DNA of 47,144 nucleotides, from the NCBI GenBank assembly GCA_017442865.1, contig JAFRXK010000065.1, forward strand, positions 1 through 47,144, written 5' to 3'. Both the position numbers and the translations under genes were made by a program. The DNA is from Lachnospiraceae bacterium. Its GTDB lineage: Bacteria > Bacillota > Clostridia > Lachnospirales > Lachnospiraceae. Positions 18,573 to 27,094 of this stretch are shown here, piece by piece. The notes under the pieces were generated by a model. The model worked only from the letters and a program-made list of their open reading frames with translations. It was not told the DNA's origin and did no database searches. Positions within the stretch are counted from its first letter, which is position 1; the number at the start of each line of letters is the position of its first letter.

Positions 18573-18965
18573 TTATTCAGTTTTTGAAACAGTGATGATA
18601 TATTTTGTTATCAATTGTTCAGGCGAACACTCTATGATTACAGATTTTTCTTCGAGTTTTGCCTGCTCTATCATCATATTGGTTAATTTTTTAGCATACC
18701 CTTTGCCCCATTCTGAACGCTTTAACAGCCAGCCAATTTCTATGTTATGATTGTCATAATCATGATAAATGACATAGCCAACATAATTTCCTTCATCATT
18801 CTCAGCAGCAAATATTTGAGGATTGTCACATAATCCGGCTTTAAATAGAAAGGCTTTTGTCTTTTCTGCTGAGTATGGCGGTTCGATATAACTCATTACA
18901 TCAGGATCAGATATAGTATCATATAGGTTTTGATAATCCGATTCAGTAAATTTCCTTATTCTCAT
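18573..18965 (-). CDS. Short GNAT N-acetyltransferase, possibly truncated
   Basis: A RimJ/RimL-type GNAT fold is visible: MRIRKFTESDYQNLYDTIS at the start, AAENDEGNYVGYVIYHDYDN, EIGWLLKRSEWGKGYAKKLT (acetyl-CoA pyrophosphate loop) and SVIIECSPEQLITKYI. Family members normally continue with a final strand of the NGF type for another 20-40 residues; here the frame ends at 130 residues with ITVSKTE. It may therefore be a C-terminally truncated, inactive copy. The ATG at 18963-18965 overlaps the stop of the preceding fragment (ATGA). Confidence 0.7.
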   Translation of the reverse strand: MRIRKFTESDYQNLYDTISDPDVMSYIEPPYSAEKTKAFLFKAGLCDNPQIFAAENDEGNYVGYVIYHDYDNHNIEIGWLLKRSEWGKGYAKKLTNMMIEQAKLEEKSVIIECSPEQLITKYIITVSKTE

Positions 18966-19113
18966 TTCCAATAATCTCTCCAATAATCCCACCACTTTCC
19001 GGAGGCTGTTTCTATTTCCTCTTCCGTGTATCTTCCTTTTTTACCTACAACCACTATCTCGTCCCCGCCAACAATAAAACCGACATCGCCACATCGGGCA
19101 TAGAGGAAATGTT
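18963..19113 (-). pseudogene. Start-less gene fragment
   Basis: Between the VanZ-like gene and the GNAT gene the minus strand is open for about 48 codons (AIKHFLYARCGDVGFIVGGD, then VVVGKKGRYTEEEIETASGK) and ends KWWDYWRDYWK with TGA overlapping the GNAT start. No ATG is in frame and TAA precedes it. It looks like the preserved C-terminal end of a lost gene, family unknown. A very short product from an internal GTG is possible but unsupported. Confidence 0.5.
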
Positions 19114-19647
19114 TTATCGCTTAAAATGCCTGAAAATCGCATAGATTCCGTATCCGGCAGCCACTCCGAGCGTATTCAGAATCAAATCATCAATATCCGT
19201 AGCCCTGGTGGCTAAAGGCAGCTGCAACAGCTCTATGCACAGCGAAATCAAAGCACCGGCAGCGATTACTTTCCAAAAGCTTTTAAGCTTTTTATATACA
19301 ATTGGCAGAACGATTCCGCTTGGGATAAACATCACCATATTGCCGACAACATTCCAGATTTTATTCCTGATAGTGCCATATCTAAAAAGGTGAACCATCG
19401 GAATCAGATTGATACGCAGAGGAAATACTTCCGCCGTATCAAAAATGAGAGGCTGAACATGTCCGTCAACCAGTGTTCTCGGAAAAAACACGAAACGAAT
19501 TATGACGGCAAGATTGATATACATCAATAAAAGAACTGCTTCCCGTTTCCAATCAAATCTGCGCTGCTTTATCCAGACGCATATCCTTACAAAAATCCAG
19601 ATTGCCGCAAAAGCAATTTCTGATGCGAAGAAAGATATCTCTATCAA
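19114..19647 (-). CDS. VanZ-like family membrane protein
   Basis: This 177-residue membrane protein has four or five hydrophobic segments. It carries VanZ-family signatures: the FFPRTLVDGHVQPLIFDT loop, INLIPMVHLFRYG, NVVGNMVMFIPSGIVLP, SLCIELLQLPL and the TDIDDLILNTLGVAAGYGIY end. VanZ proteins confer low-level teicoplanin resistance in one context, but most homologues have no known role, and no van cluster is present here. The start is TTG at 19645-19647, preceded by GGAGGGAAAATAA. Confidence 0.85.
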   Translation of the reverse strand: MIEISFFASEIAFAAIWIFVRICVWIKQRRFDWKREAVLLLMYINLAVIIRFVFFPRTLVDGHVQPLIFDTAEVFPLRINLIPMVHLFRYGTIRNKIWNVVGNMVMFIPSGIVLPIVYKKLKSFWKVIAAGALISLCIELLQLPLATRATDIDDLILNTLGVAAGYGIYAIFRHFKR

Positions 19648-19721
19648 TTATTTTCCCTCCAAATTTCGATTCGTAGCAAAGCATTTTCAATTGCTTTATA
19701 GCTTGTTATATTTATTTACTC

Positions 19722-20429
19722 TTATACTACTATAATCAAAATGCTCTCTCTATCAAAGGGACTTCTTTCAACCGGCTTTCCTTTGTGAAAATGAAATGCC
19801 CCGCCATGATTCACAAAAGCATTATCAATCGGGTTAATCATTAAAACATCATCTGCGATACCCGCAGCCTGCTCAGCATAATCAAGGATTCCCTGATTCC
19901 ATTCATCAAGTCCGTAGTTTACATATACAGGCCAAATAAGAAGATTGTTTGTCTTGAATCTCTCCGGATAGTCCCACAGATCGCCACACAGAGCAACCCT
20001 TATCATTCTCCCGCGAAATGAAAACTCCGATGTATCGCTTCCTTCAAGGTAATGATTGTCTGTGCGATTGACTTCTTTCCAGCCACGGCTGATACGTCTG
20101 TAGTTATGTACTATATTTCCATCATCTATAACTGCATATGAAGAGTACAGGGTTTTACCGTCTTTTTCAATATATCCAAAGGCAATTCCCAGCCTGTACT
20201 GTTTCGTCATTTTCCTGAGCCTGTTCATAGTCTCAGAATCTGTGGCGATTGCCATGTCTTTATCATCTTCGTAATTTCAGCATAGCGATTCAAAACCCTG
20301 CAGCACAGCCTCGCCGAAGCACAGAATATCCGCCTTGCCTGCTGATTCTATCATTGCCCGTTCAATCTGACTAATATTAAACTCCGTATTTTTATTCTCG
20401 ACTCTGTATGAGACCAGTCCTATCCTCAT
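19722..20429 (-). pseudogene. Nitrilase-superfamily hydrolase with an in-frame TGA
   Basis: One continuous frame runs from the ATG at 20427-20429 to 19722 but is interrupted by TGA at 20277-20279. The upstream part (MRIGLVSYRVENKNTEFNIS, then KADILCFGEAVLQGFESLC) carries the catalytic Glu. After the TGA it continues NYEDDKDMAIA and onward with the catalytic Cys (VALCGDLWDYP). Homologues have Trp at the stop position (SLCWNYE-like), so a single TGG-to-TGA change explains it. The usual catalytic Lys region reads HNYRRIS, which may also be altered. A restart at MAIATDS would lack the catalytic Glu. It would be a carbon-nitrogen hydrolase of unknown substrate. Confidence 0.8.
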
Positions 20430-20557
20430 ATATTTTCATTTCCCTGTGTTCTGCAATTTGATGCAGTTTTAACTTTCCATATTACTAAAGTATATATTCA
20501 TACCATTCATCATCTTTTCTTTTGACCACAGCCGATTCAAATATTCTCTGGTTTATT

Positions 20558-22111
20558 TCAGTTTTTCTTCGTCTCGTGGTAAGATTTTTCAGTATTTACA
20601 TTCCAGATGTTGTCCTTGCTCGTCTCGCCAGAAAGAATATTCTTCACGGTCTCAAAGGAAGTAACCATTGAATGGTCCATGTTGTTGTAACGGTGCTGGC
20701 CGTTTCTGCCGACGCAATACAGATTCCGGTATGTGTTAAGGTACGCAATAATCTTGTCAATGTCGGCGTATGTGTCGAAGTACGCAGGATAAGCCTTTTT
20801 AACTCTCTCCATGTGTGAATCAAGCACCTTCTGGTCTGCATCCAGCACGCCCATCTTCACAAGCTCGCTCACTCCAAGCTTCGTCCATTCCTCTTCATTC
20901 ATGTTCCAGAACTTGTCGCCCTCGGTACAGAAATACTCAAGTCCTATCCAGACATGATGCTCAGGGTCATCCACAAGGTATGGCGACCAGTTGTTAAATA
21001 TCTGAATACGTCCGAGCTTTACGCCGGTGTCCTGAACATAAATCCAGCAGTCCGGCACAATATTAGAAAGCGTCTTAAGCCTGGTTTCATTTTTAAGGTT
21101 GAGCCTGTCTAACTTAAGTCCTACCGTAACAAAATCTCTGTAAGGAAGTCCGGCTGCAGCTGTAGCAACCTCCTTCGGCACATCCTTCATGCCTGCAACA
21201 AGATCCTTAACAGGCATTGAAGAAATGAGTATATCACATGCAAGGGTTTCTTTAGCGCCGTTTGTCTCAAATGTAACACTTTGTACCATACCATCTGCAG
21301 TATTGATACCCACTACCCTGCTGTTCATTCTGATAGTGCCGCCCATTTTTTCAAATTCTGAAGCGGCGGTTTCCCAAAGCTGACCAGGACCGTACTTAGG
21401 GTATGAAAACTCCTCAATAAGCGATGTCTCGACCTCCCTGTTCTTCTTAGGACTTATCTTGCCGAATATATCCTTGATAATTGCAGTTACCGAAAGTCCC
21501 TTAACTCTTTGTGAACCCCAGTCTGCCGATATTTCTCTCGGATGTCTTCCCCAGAGCTTCTCAGTATAGCCCTCAAAGAACATCGAATAGAGCTTGCGTC
21601 CGAATCTGTTAATATAGAAATTTTCAAGCGAGGTCTCTTCCTTCTTGTGAAGCGCAGACGCTGCGTAGCTGCAGCCCGCCTTAATGTCGGTGAGCACGCC
21701 CATATTCTTAATGGTATTCCAGTTAAACTTCACAGGATAGTCAAAGAATTTCTTCTTATAATATATACGTGATACACGGTTTCTCGTAAGCATCACCCTG
21801 TCCTCTTTTTCCGGGTCAGGGCCGCCCTCTGAAAGCGGCACGCTTCTGCCAAGCACCTTATCATCATAAGAAGGCGCTCCCTGCTTTGGCATAAGCTCAT
21901 TCCACCATTCATTTACCTTATCGTCCTTTGAGAAGAAGCGGTGTCCGCCTATGTCCATGCGGTTGCCATTGTATTTGACTGTTCTTGAAATACCGCCGAT
22001 TTCGCCGGTCTCCTCAAGAATAATAACATTGTAATCCTTTGAATTTTTAAGAAGCTCAAAGCCTGCCGTGATTCCTGCAGGTCCTGCTCCGATAATAACT
22101 ATTGTTTTCAT
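20558..22111 (-). CDS. FAD-dependent oxidoreductase, UDP-galactopyranose mutase/amine oxidase type
   Basis: This 517-residue flavoprotein starts [20 protein letters not shown], the Rossmann FAD-binding motif. Next come an acidic ribose-binding strand ([17 protein letters not shown]) and [16 protein letters not shown]. The C-terminal FAD motif is [20 protein letters not shown]. The HRFFSKDD and YPVKF features match NAD(P)/FAD proteins related to UDP-galactopyranose mutase and protoporphyrinogen oxidase. Homologues often sit in polysaccharide loci, and the gene lies just after a membrane glycosyltransferase, so a role in glycan precursor chemistry is likely. The start has AAAGGAC upstream. Confidence 0.8.
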   Translation of the reverse strand: MKTIVIIGAGPAGITAGFELLKNSKDYNVIILEETGEIGGISRTVKYNGNRMDIGGHRFFSKDDKVNEWWNELMPKQGAPSYDDKVLGRSVPLSEGGPDPEKEDRVMLTRNRVSRIYYKKKFFDYPVKFNWNTIKNMGVLTDIKAGCSYAASALHKKEETSLENFYINRFGRKLYSMFFEGYTEKLWGRHPREISADWGSQRVKGLSVTAIIKDIFGKISPKKNREVETSLIEEFSYPKYGPGQLWETAASEFEKMGGTIRMNSRVVGINTADGMVQSVTFETNGAKETLACDILISSMPVKDLVAGMKDVPKEVATAAAGLPYRDFVTVGLKLDRLNLKNETRLKTLSNIVPDCWIYVQDTGVKLGRIQIFNNWSPYLVDDPEHHVWIGLEYFCTEGDKFWNMNEEEWTKLGVSELVKMGVLDADQKVLDSHMERVKKAYPAYFDTYADIDKIIAYLNTYRNLYCVGRNGQHRYNNMDHSMVTSFETVKNILSGETSKDNIWNVNTEKSYHETKKN

Positions 22112-22141
22112 AATTTTGTCCTTTCTATGTGTCTTAAGCAC

Positions 22142-22295
22142 TTATAAATGTTCGTAATATATGACGTAAATGCTTAAATATTATTCAAATTAAATCACAC
22201 GGCAGCTTCAAAAGGCACCTGACGGTAAAATTAATATCCGTCAAAATATATCCAAAACTTACTGATACCTGCCGTCCGGCCTGCCGCACTAAAAA
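22142..22295 (-). other. Spacer between glycosyltransferase and FAD oxidoreductase
   Basis: This 154-base spacer is non-coding. It holds a short stem (TGACGG with CCGTCA around 22220-22245) that could be a weak terminator after the glycosyltransferase. I see no clear promoter. Confidence 0.3.
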
Positions 22296-23993
22296 CTAAT
22301 GCAGGAAATAACCCATAAAGAGCGCTGATGATAAAAGCCCGAAGATTATCGGAAGCACGCACAGCACATCAGTTACAAGACCTGCCTTTTTCTTTCTTAG
22401 CTGTCCGAATGCAAGCGCCGCGCCGATTACCTGAAGCATAATCGGTATCAGCACATATCTGACATTCATAGTACATATAAATTCATAATCAAAGCAGAAT
22501 TTTATATATAAAACATAAATAATAACGTATGTTATCGCCGCAAATATTCTCTTTTCAAGCTCAAGCTCTGATTTCACAAGCCAGTAAATAAACAACGCAA
22601 GCAAGACAATAAACATAAGTATTGCAAACCAGAGAATTACCCTTGACAGCTCACGCTTGAAGGTATCCTTCATAAACCAGCTTCCTTCATTGAACATGGC
22701 GCACTTTATCATGGTAATAAATATATTCCTGTCGCAGCCCGCTTCAGTATTGGTCCAGACAATTGCAGGCGACTTAAACTGCACCAGTGAAAAATCAAAC
22801 AGTCTCTGCCCTGCCGTGTTGTACTTTCCGATGTACTGCGCAAGCTTCTCTGAGAACTTCGGCACAAAATTCAAAGGCACGTCGTACAAAAGCTTGCTTC
22901 TTACAGGGAACCACAGCCCCAGCGGAACCGTCACAATACCAAACAGTACAAATTGCTTTATATAATTTAAAATGTTCTTTCTGTCCTTTATAAGCTTTAC
23001 AAGGAAAAGATACGCAACTGCCGGTGCCACAAATCCGCCCGAAAGCTTCGTCATCATTGCGCCGCCTATGCACAGGCCGAGCGGAATAATATTCTTTAAG
23101 GTCGGCTCGTCATACCACCTGAGCGCAAAATAAATACTAAGCGCCATTAAAAATGTCACCAGCGTGTCATTATTGACCGCTCCTGCCTGCATCACAAAAT
23201 ACGGGAAGAATGCAAGTATGCCAAGCGCCCACATCCTTGAAATTACGTCAGCCTTAAGCTTTTTAAGTATAGCGTCCGTGGTAAGCAGCATACATGACGA
23301 ATATGCAAATGTAAGCAGCTGAATGTTCTCGCCCGCCCTCTCAATACTAAAGCCAAGGCCGGTATTAATCCGCAGCCAAATGGCTGAAAGCGCATGGTGA
23401 AGCGGCGGATGGTAAAACTGCAGCCTTGATGTCGGATTGAAATCCGGAAGCCTGCCGTGACTGTAAAGATAATAAATATATCCCAGATGTCCCTGTCCGT
23501 CCTGCAGCTTTCCGATATCATTCTGCATTTCTGTGATGCCGTTCATAAGAATATATATAAATCTTAAGAGTATGCCGGTAAAAATAATCAGTCCGATAAC
23601 CTGCTCACTGCCAAGCAGCTTCTTATCGGCAAACATATATATGAACATGAACCATACTATCATCAACACTACCGTAAAAACGATAAGATTATTTGACGAA
23701 ATACTGCCAAGTCCGTAATTTCTAAGAAATGACACAACATAGCACGCCGCAGTGAAAAGTATGCACATCACAAGCTTCATAATAATGTGCAGATTGTCCG
23801 CCTTCTTATCCATCTTAAGATGCAGCGCATACCCAAGCGCGCACACGAGGATTATCTCAATAATGCTAAACGCCGTTAGCGACAAACAGCCCGTCCGTGT
23901 CTGGTTAAAAAATATAAATCCTGCCACAAACATTAAAAAAACAGTAATTCCACTCTCATGCTCCGATGCAAATTGTTTTATTTGTTTCATCAT
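22296..23993 (-). CDS. Integral membrane glycosyltransferase, PMT/ArnT-like (GT-C fold)
   Basis: This 565-residue polytopic membrane protein has about eleven hydrophobic helices. It has the GT-C layout: a first extracytoplasmic loop with acidic residues (NGITEMQNDIGKLQDGQGHL) followed by FNPTSRLQFYHPPLHHALSA, the HPPLHH motif typical of dolichyl/undecaprenyl-phosphate sugar transferases. Such enzymes move a sugar from a lipid-phosphate carrier to a lipid, glycan or protein on the outside. The acceptor is unknown. It has two adjacent ATGs, with GTGGGG upstream. It is transcribed toward the FAD oxidoreductase, with which it probably works. Confidence 0.75.
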   Translation of the reverse strand: MMKQIKQFASEHESGITVFLMFVAGFIFFNQTRTGCLSLTAFSIIEIILVCALGYALHLKMDKKADNLHIIMKLVMCILFTAACYVVSFLRNYGLGSISSNNLIVFTVVLMIVWFMFIYMFADKKLLGSEQVIGLIIFTGILLRFIYILMNGITEMQNDIGKLQDGQGHLGYIYYLYSHGRLPDFNPTSRLQFYHPPLHHALSAIWLRINTGLGFSIERAGENIQLLTFAYSSCMLLTTDAILKKLKADVISRMWALGILAFFPYFVMQAGAVNNDTLVTFLMALSIYFALRWYDEPTLKNIIPLGLCIGGAMMTKLSGGFVAPAVAYLFLVKLIKDRKNILNYIKQFVLFGIVTVPLGLWFPVRSKLLYDVPLNFVPKFSEKLAQYIGKYNTAGQRLFDFSLVQFKSPAIVWTNTEAGCDRNIFITMIKCAMFNEGSWFMKDTFKRELSRVILWFAILMFIVLLALFIYWLVKSELELEKRIFAAITYVIIYVLYIKFCFDYEFICTMNVRYVLIPIMLQVIGAALAFGQLRKKKAGLVTDVLCVLPIIFGLLSSALFMGYFLH

Positions 23994-24174
23994 ACCCCAC
24001 CATACCTGTCATATTTTTTTATTAATAATTGCTTTTAATGCTTTTTGAAATAATACTTATCGTAATAATTTCTTTTTATACCTTATAACAATATCTTTAT
24101 AAACATCTTTCATTTAATATTATCATAAATTCATTATATTGTGTAGTAATTTATTCAAACTTACTTCTATAACA

Positions 24175-24203
24175 TTGACGCTTTCGATTATTGAATATAT
24201 AAT
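24175..24203 (+). promoter_or_regulatory. Promoter of the SAM-dependent methyltransferase gene
   Basis: TTGACG (24175-24180) and TATAAT (24198-24203) are separated by 17 bp. The -10 lies 30 bases before the ATG. The rest of the 240-base divergent spacer (23994-24233) is AT-rich, with no other clear element. Confidence 0.8.
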
Positions 24204-24233
24204 CAAACTAATGATTTTTATTTGGAGGGCGTT

Positions 24234-25094
24234 ATGTGGATTGCAGATGGCTGGAAGGATTATGAGGTTATAGACTGCTGTGACGGTGAGAAGCTGGAAA
24301 GATGGGGCAAGTATCTGCTTGTACGTCCAGACCCGCAGGTAATCTGGAATACCGGCAGGGAACACCGCGGATGGACAAATATGAACGCCCATTATCACAG
24401 AAGCTCTAAAGGCGGCGGCGAATGGGAGTTTTTCAATTTGCCGGAGCAATGGACGATAAATTATAAAGGGCTGACCTTTAATTTAAAGCCTTTCAGCTTT
24501 AAGCACACCGGTCTTTTCCCTGAGCAGGCTGCCAACTGGGACTGGTTTATGAAAAAAATAAAGGACGCTAACCGTCCTGTTAAGGTTTTAAATCTTTTTG
24601 CCTATACGGGCGGCGCAACCCTTGCAGCCGCAAAGGCAGGCGCATCAGTCACACACGTAGACGCTTCCAAGGGAATGGTAAACTGGGCAAGCGAAAACGC
24701 CCGCTCCTCAGGGCTTGGCGACGCTCCAATCCGCTGGATTGTTGACGACTGCCAGAAGTTTGTAGAGCGCGAAATACGCCGCGGCAACAAATACGACGCA
24801 ATTATCATGGACCCGCCATCCTACGGCAGAGGTCCGAAGGGCGAAATCTGGAAGATAGAAGAATCCATCTTCCCATTTATTCAGCTCTGTGAGCAGCTGC
24901 TTAGCGACAACCCTCTGTTTTTCCTCGTAAACTCATACACCACAGGCTTACAGCCTGCGGTACTGACATACATGCTTTCAAGCGTAATAATTCCAAAGCA
25001 CGGCGGCAGGGTCGTTTCCGACGAGATAGGACTGCCTGTCACCAAGAGCAGACTCGTGCTTCCATGCGGCGCAAGCGGAAGGTGGGAGGCTTAA
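24234..25094 (+). CDS. Class I SAM-dependent methyltransferase, RlmI/RlmK-like
   Basis: This 286-residue cytoplasmic methyltransferase has motif I VLNLFAYTGGATLAAAKAG, motif II THVDASKGMVNWASENARS, and motif IV YDAIIMDPPSYGRG. It belongs to the family of 23S rRNA (cytosine-5 or guanine-N2) methyltransferases such as RlmI and the RlmK half of RlmKL, here without a PUA domain. The exact target base is inference. The start is the ATG at 24234, with GGAGGG seven bases before; a TTG twelve bases further upstream is within the ribosome binding site region and is rejected. Downstream is a bidirectional terminator. Confidence 0.85.
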   Translation: MWIADGWKDYEVIDCCDGEKLERWGKYLLVRPDPQVIWNTGREHRGWTNMNAHYHRSSKGGGEWEFFNLPEQWTINYKGLTFNLKPFSFKHTGLFPEQAANWDWFMKKIKDANRPVKVLNLFAYTGGATLAAAKAGASVTHVDASKGMVNWASENARSSGLGDAPIRWIVDDCQKFVEREIRRGNKYDAIIMDPPSYGRGPKGEIWKIEESIFPFIQLCEQLLSDNPLFFLVNSYTTGLQPAVLTYMLSSVIIPKHGGRVVSDEIGLPVTKSRLVLPCGASGRWEA

Positions 25095-25115
25095 AGCTTC
25101 ATTATGTTAAAATGC

Positions 25116-25145
25116 CGCCGGGGATGAACTGTGTTATCCCCGGCG
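25116..25145. terminator. Bidirectional terminator
   Basis: CGCCGGGGAT (25116-25125) and ATCCCCGGCG (25136-25145) form a perfect 10-bp GC-rich stem with a ten-base loop. It lies between the convergent methyltransferase gene and the ABC exporter operon. The minus-strand tail is T-rich (GCATTTTAAC) and the plus-strand tail less so. Confidence 0.85.
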
Positions 25146-25190
25146 TATCTATTATCACATCAATTCTCACAATCTATTTTAGAATTTCCC

Positions 25191-27092
25191 CTACAGCACG
25201 CTTCCCGTATACAACTGATAATACTTGCCCTTCTGCTCTAAGAGTGCGTCATGCGTGCCTCGCTCTATTATCCTGCCCTGCTCCAGTACCATGATGCAGT
25301 CGCTGTTCTTAACCGTTGAAAGTCTGTGGGCGATTACGAAGGTTGTTCTGCCTTCCATCAGTCTGTCCATGCCCTCCTGCACAAGCTTTTCGGTTCTGGT
25401 ATCAATTGAACTTGTTGCCTCGTCAAGAATGAGCACAGGCGGGTCTGCTATTGCCGCCCTTGCGATGGCAAGGAGCTGTCTCTGACCCTGGCTTAGGTTG
25501 CCGCCGTCGCCCTTTAGCATCGTATTGTAGCCCTCAGGGAGTCGCTTTATGAAGCCGTGAGCATTTGCAAGCTTTGCTGCGGCGATTACCTCCTCATCCG
25601 TGGCGTCAAGCTTTCCGTAGCGGATATTGTCCATAACAGTGCCGGTAAACAGATGCGTATCCTGAAGCACGATGCCAAGTGAGCGTCTTAAATCTTCCTT
25701 CTTTATCTTGTTGATATTGATTCCGTCGTACCTTATCTTGCCGTCCTGAATATCGTAAAATCTGTTGATAAGATTTGTAATAGTGGTCTTGCCTGCGCCG
25801 GTAGCGCCAACGAAGGCAATCTTCTGTCCGGGCTCTGCATACAGCACTATATCATGCAGCACAATCTTCTCATCAGTATAGCCGAAATCGACGTGGTCGA
25901 ATACGACATTTCCTTCGAGCTTCTTATAAGTGGTCGTGTTGTCGGCCTTGTGGTAATGCTTCCACGCCCATGCGCCGGTGCGCTCGTCTGCTTCGGTAAT
26001 ACTGCCGTCAGCGGCGATATCGGCGTTTACAAGCTCGACATAGCCCTCATTGACCTCAGGCTTTTCATCCAGAAGCTTAAACATTCTGTCTGCTCCCGCA
26101 AGTGCCATGACGATACTGTTAAACTGCTGGCTCACCTGATTTATCGGCATGTTAAATGACTTGTTGAATGTCAAAAAGCTTGCCAGCGTACCGAGGGTAC
26201 AGCCTGCGTAACCATTAATCGCAAGGATTCCGCCTATTGCAGCGCAGAGCACATAGCTGACATTTCCTATCTGCGCATTTGCAGGCATAAGAATGTTTGC
26301 GTATTTATTTGCATTGTCCGCGCTGTCAAACAGCCTGTCATTTATCTCATTAAATTTGTCAATACACTCATTCTCGCGGCAGAACACCTTGACAACCTTC
26401 TGTCCGCTGATCATCTCCTCAATGTAACCGTTTACAGTTCCCAAATCCTTTTGCTGTGCAACAAAATACCTGCCGCTCAGTCCCGCAATACGCTTTGTGA
26501 CAAATAAAACCACGCCGACCATGCCGAGCGTAATAAGTGTAAGCGGCACGTTCAGTATAATCATACACACAAGCACACTGACTACGGTTATCACGCTTGA
26601 GATAAGCTGAGGTATACTCTGGCTTATCATCTGCCTTAAGGTGTCGGTATCATTTGTGTAAATCGACATAATGTCTCCGTGGGAATGTGTATCAAAATAT
26701 TTTATCGGGAGGCTCTCCATATGTGTAAACATATCATTCCTGAAATTTCTTAATGTGCCCTGGGTAACATATATCATAAGCTTTGAAGATATAAATGTTG
26801 CAGTGGCACCGCAAAGGTAAAATACTGCCACTCTTAAAATTGCTTTCATAAGCGGTGTGAAATCAGGCGCCGCGCTGCCAATCATAGGCGATATGTAATC
26901 ATCAATCAGCGACTGCATAAACATAGTTCCCTGCACATTTGCAAATGTACTTATCAAGAGGCAGATTATGCTGATAATACAATGCACAAGATAGTTTTTT
27001 ATCACATATCTTATAACTCTCATGAATACCTTGCCCGGATTTTCCACCATCGGACGCTTTCCCGCAAATCTGTTCTGTCTAGGTCCCGGCAT
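25191..27092 (-). CDS. ABC exporter half-transporter, catalytically complete subunit
   Basis: This 633-residue fusion of six membrane helices and an ATPase domain is a type IV ABC exporter half. The ATPase is complete: Walker A GATGAGKTT (about residue 430), signature LSQGQRQLLAIARA, Walker B VLILDEATSSID with the catalytic Glu, and switch His in IAHRLSTV. It starts two bases after the stop of the partner gene, with GGGAGG upstream, so the two are co-translated. Pairs of this kind (LmrCD, BmrCD, TM287/288) form heterodimeric multidrug or lipid exporters. An insert between TMD and NBD (VELVNADIAADGSITEADER) is typical of the long subunit. Confidence 0.9.
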   Translation of the reverse strand: MPGPRQNRFAGKRPMVENPGKVFMRVIRYVIKNYLVHCIISIICLLISTFANVQGTMFMQSLIDDYISPMIGSAAPDFTPLMKAILRVAVFYLCGATATFISSKLMIYVTQGTLRNFRNDMFTHMESLPIKYFDTHSHGDIMSIYTNDTDTLRQMISQSIPQLISSVITVVSVLVCMIILNVPLTLITLGMVGVVLFVTKRIAGLSGRYFVAQQKDLGTVNGYIEEMISGQKVVKVFCRENECIDKFNEINDRLFDSADNANKYANILMPANAQIGNVSYVLCAAIGGILAINGYAGCTLGTLASFLTFNKSFNMPINQVSQQFNSIVMALAGADRMFKLLDEKPEVNEGYVELVNADIAADGSITEADERTGAWAWKHYHKADNTTTYKKLEGNVVFDHVDFGYTDEKIVLHDIVLYAEPGQKIAFVGATGAGKTTITNLINRFYDIQDGKIRYDGININKIKKEDLRRSLGIVLQDTHLFTGTVMDNIRYGKLDATDEEVIAAAKLANAHGFIKRLPEGYNTMLKGDGGNLSQGQRQLLAIARAAIADPPVLILDEATSSIDTRTEKLVQEGMDRLMEGRTTFVIAHRLSTVKNSDCIMVLEQGRIIERGTHDALLEQKGKYYQLYTGSVL

Positions 27093-27094
27093 GA

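Noticed and set aside
20277..20279. Selenocysteine insertion at the TGA in the nitrilase gene
   Set aside because: The relatives I can infer have Trp there, the site is not catalytic, and no convincing SECIS-like stem follows directly.
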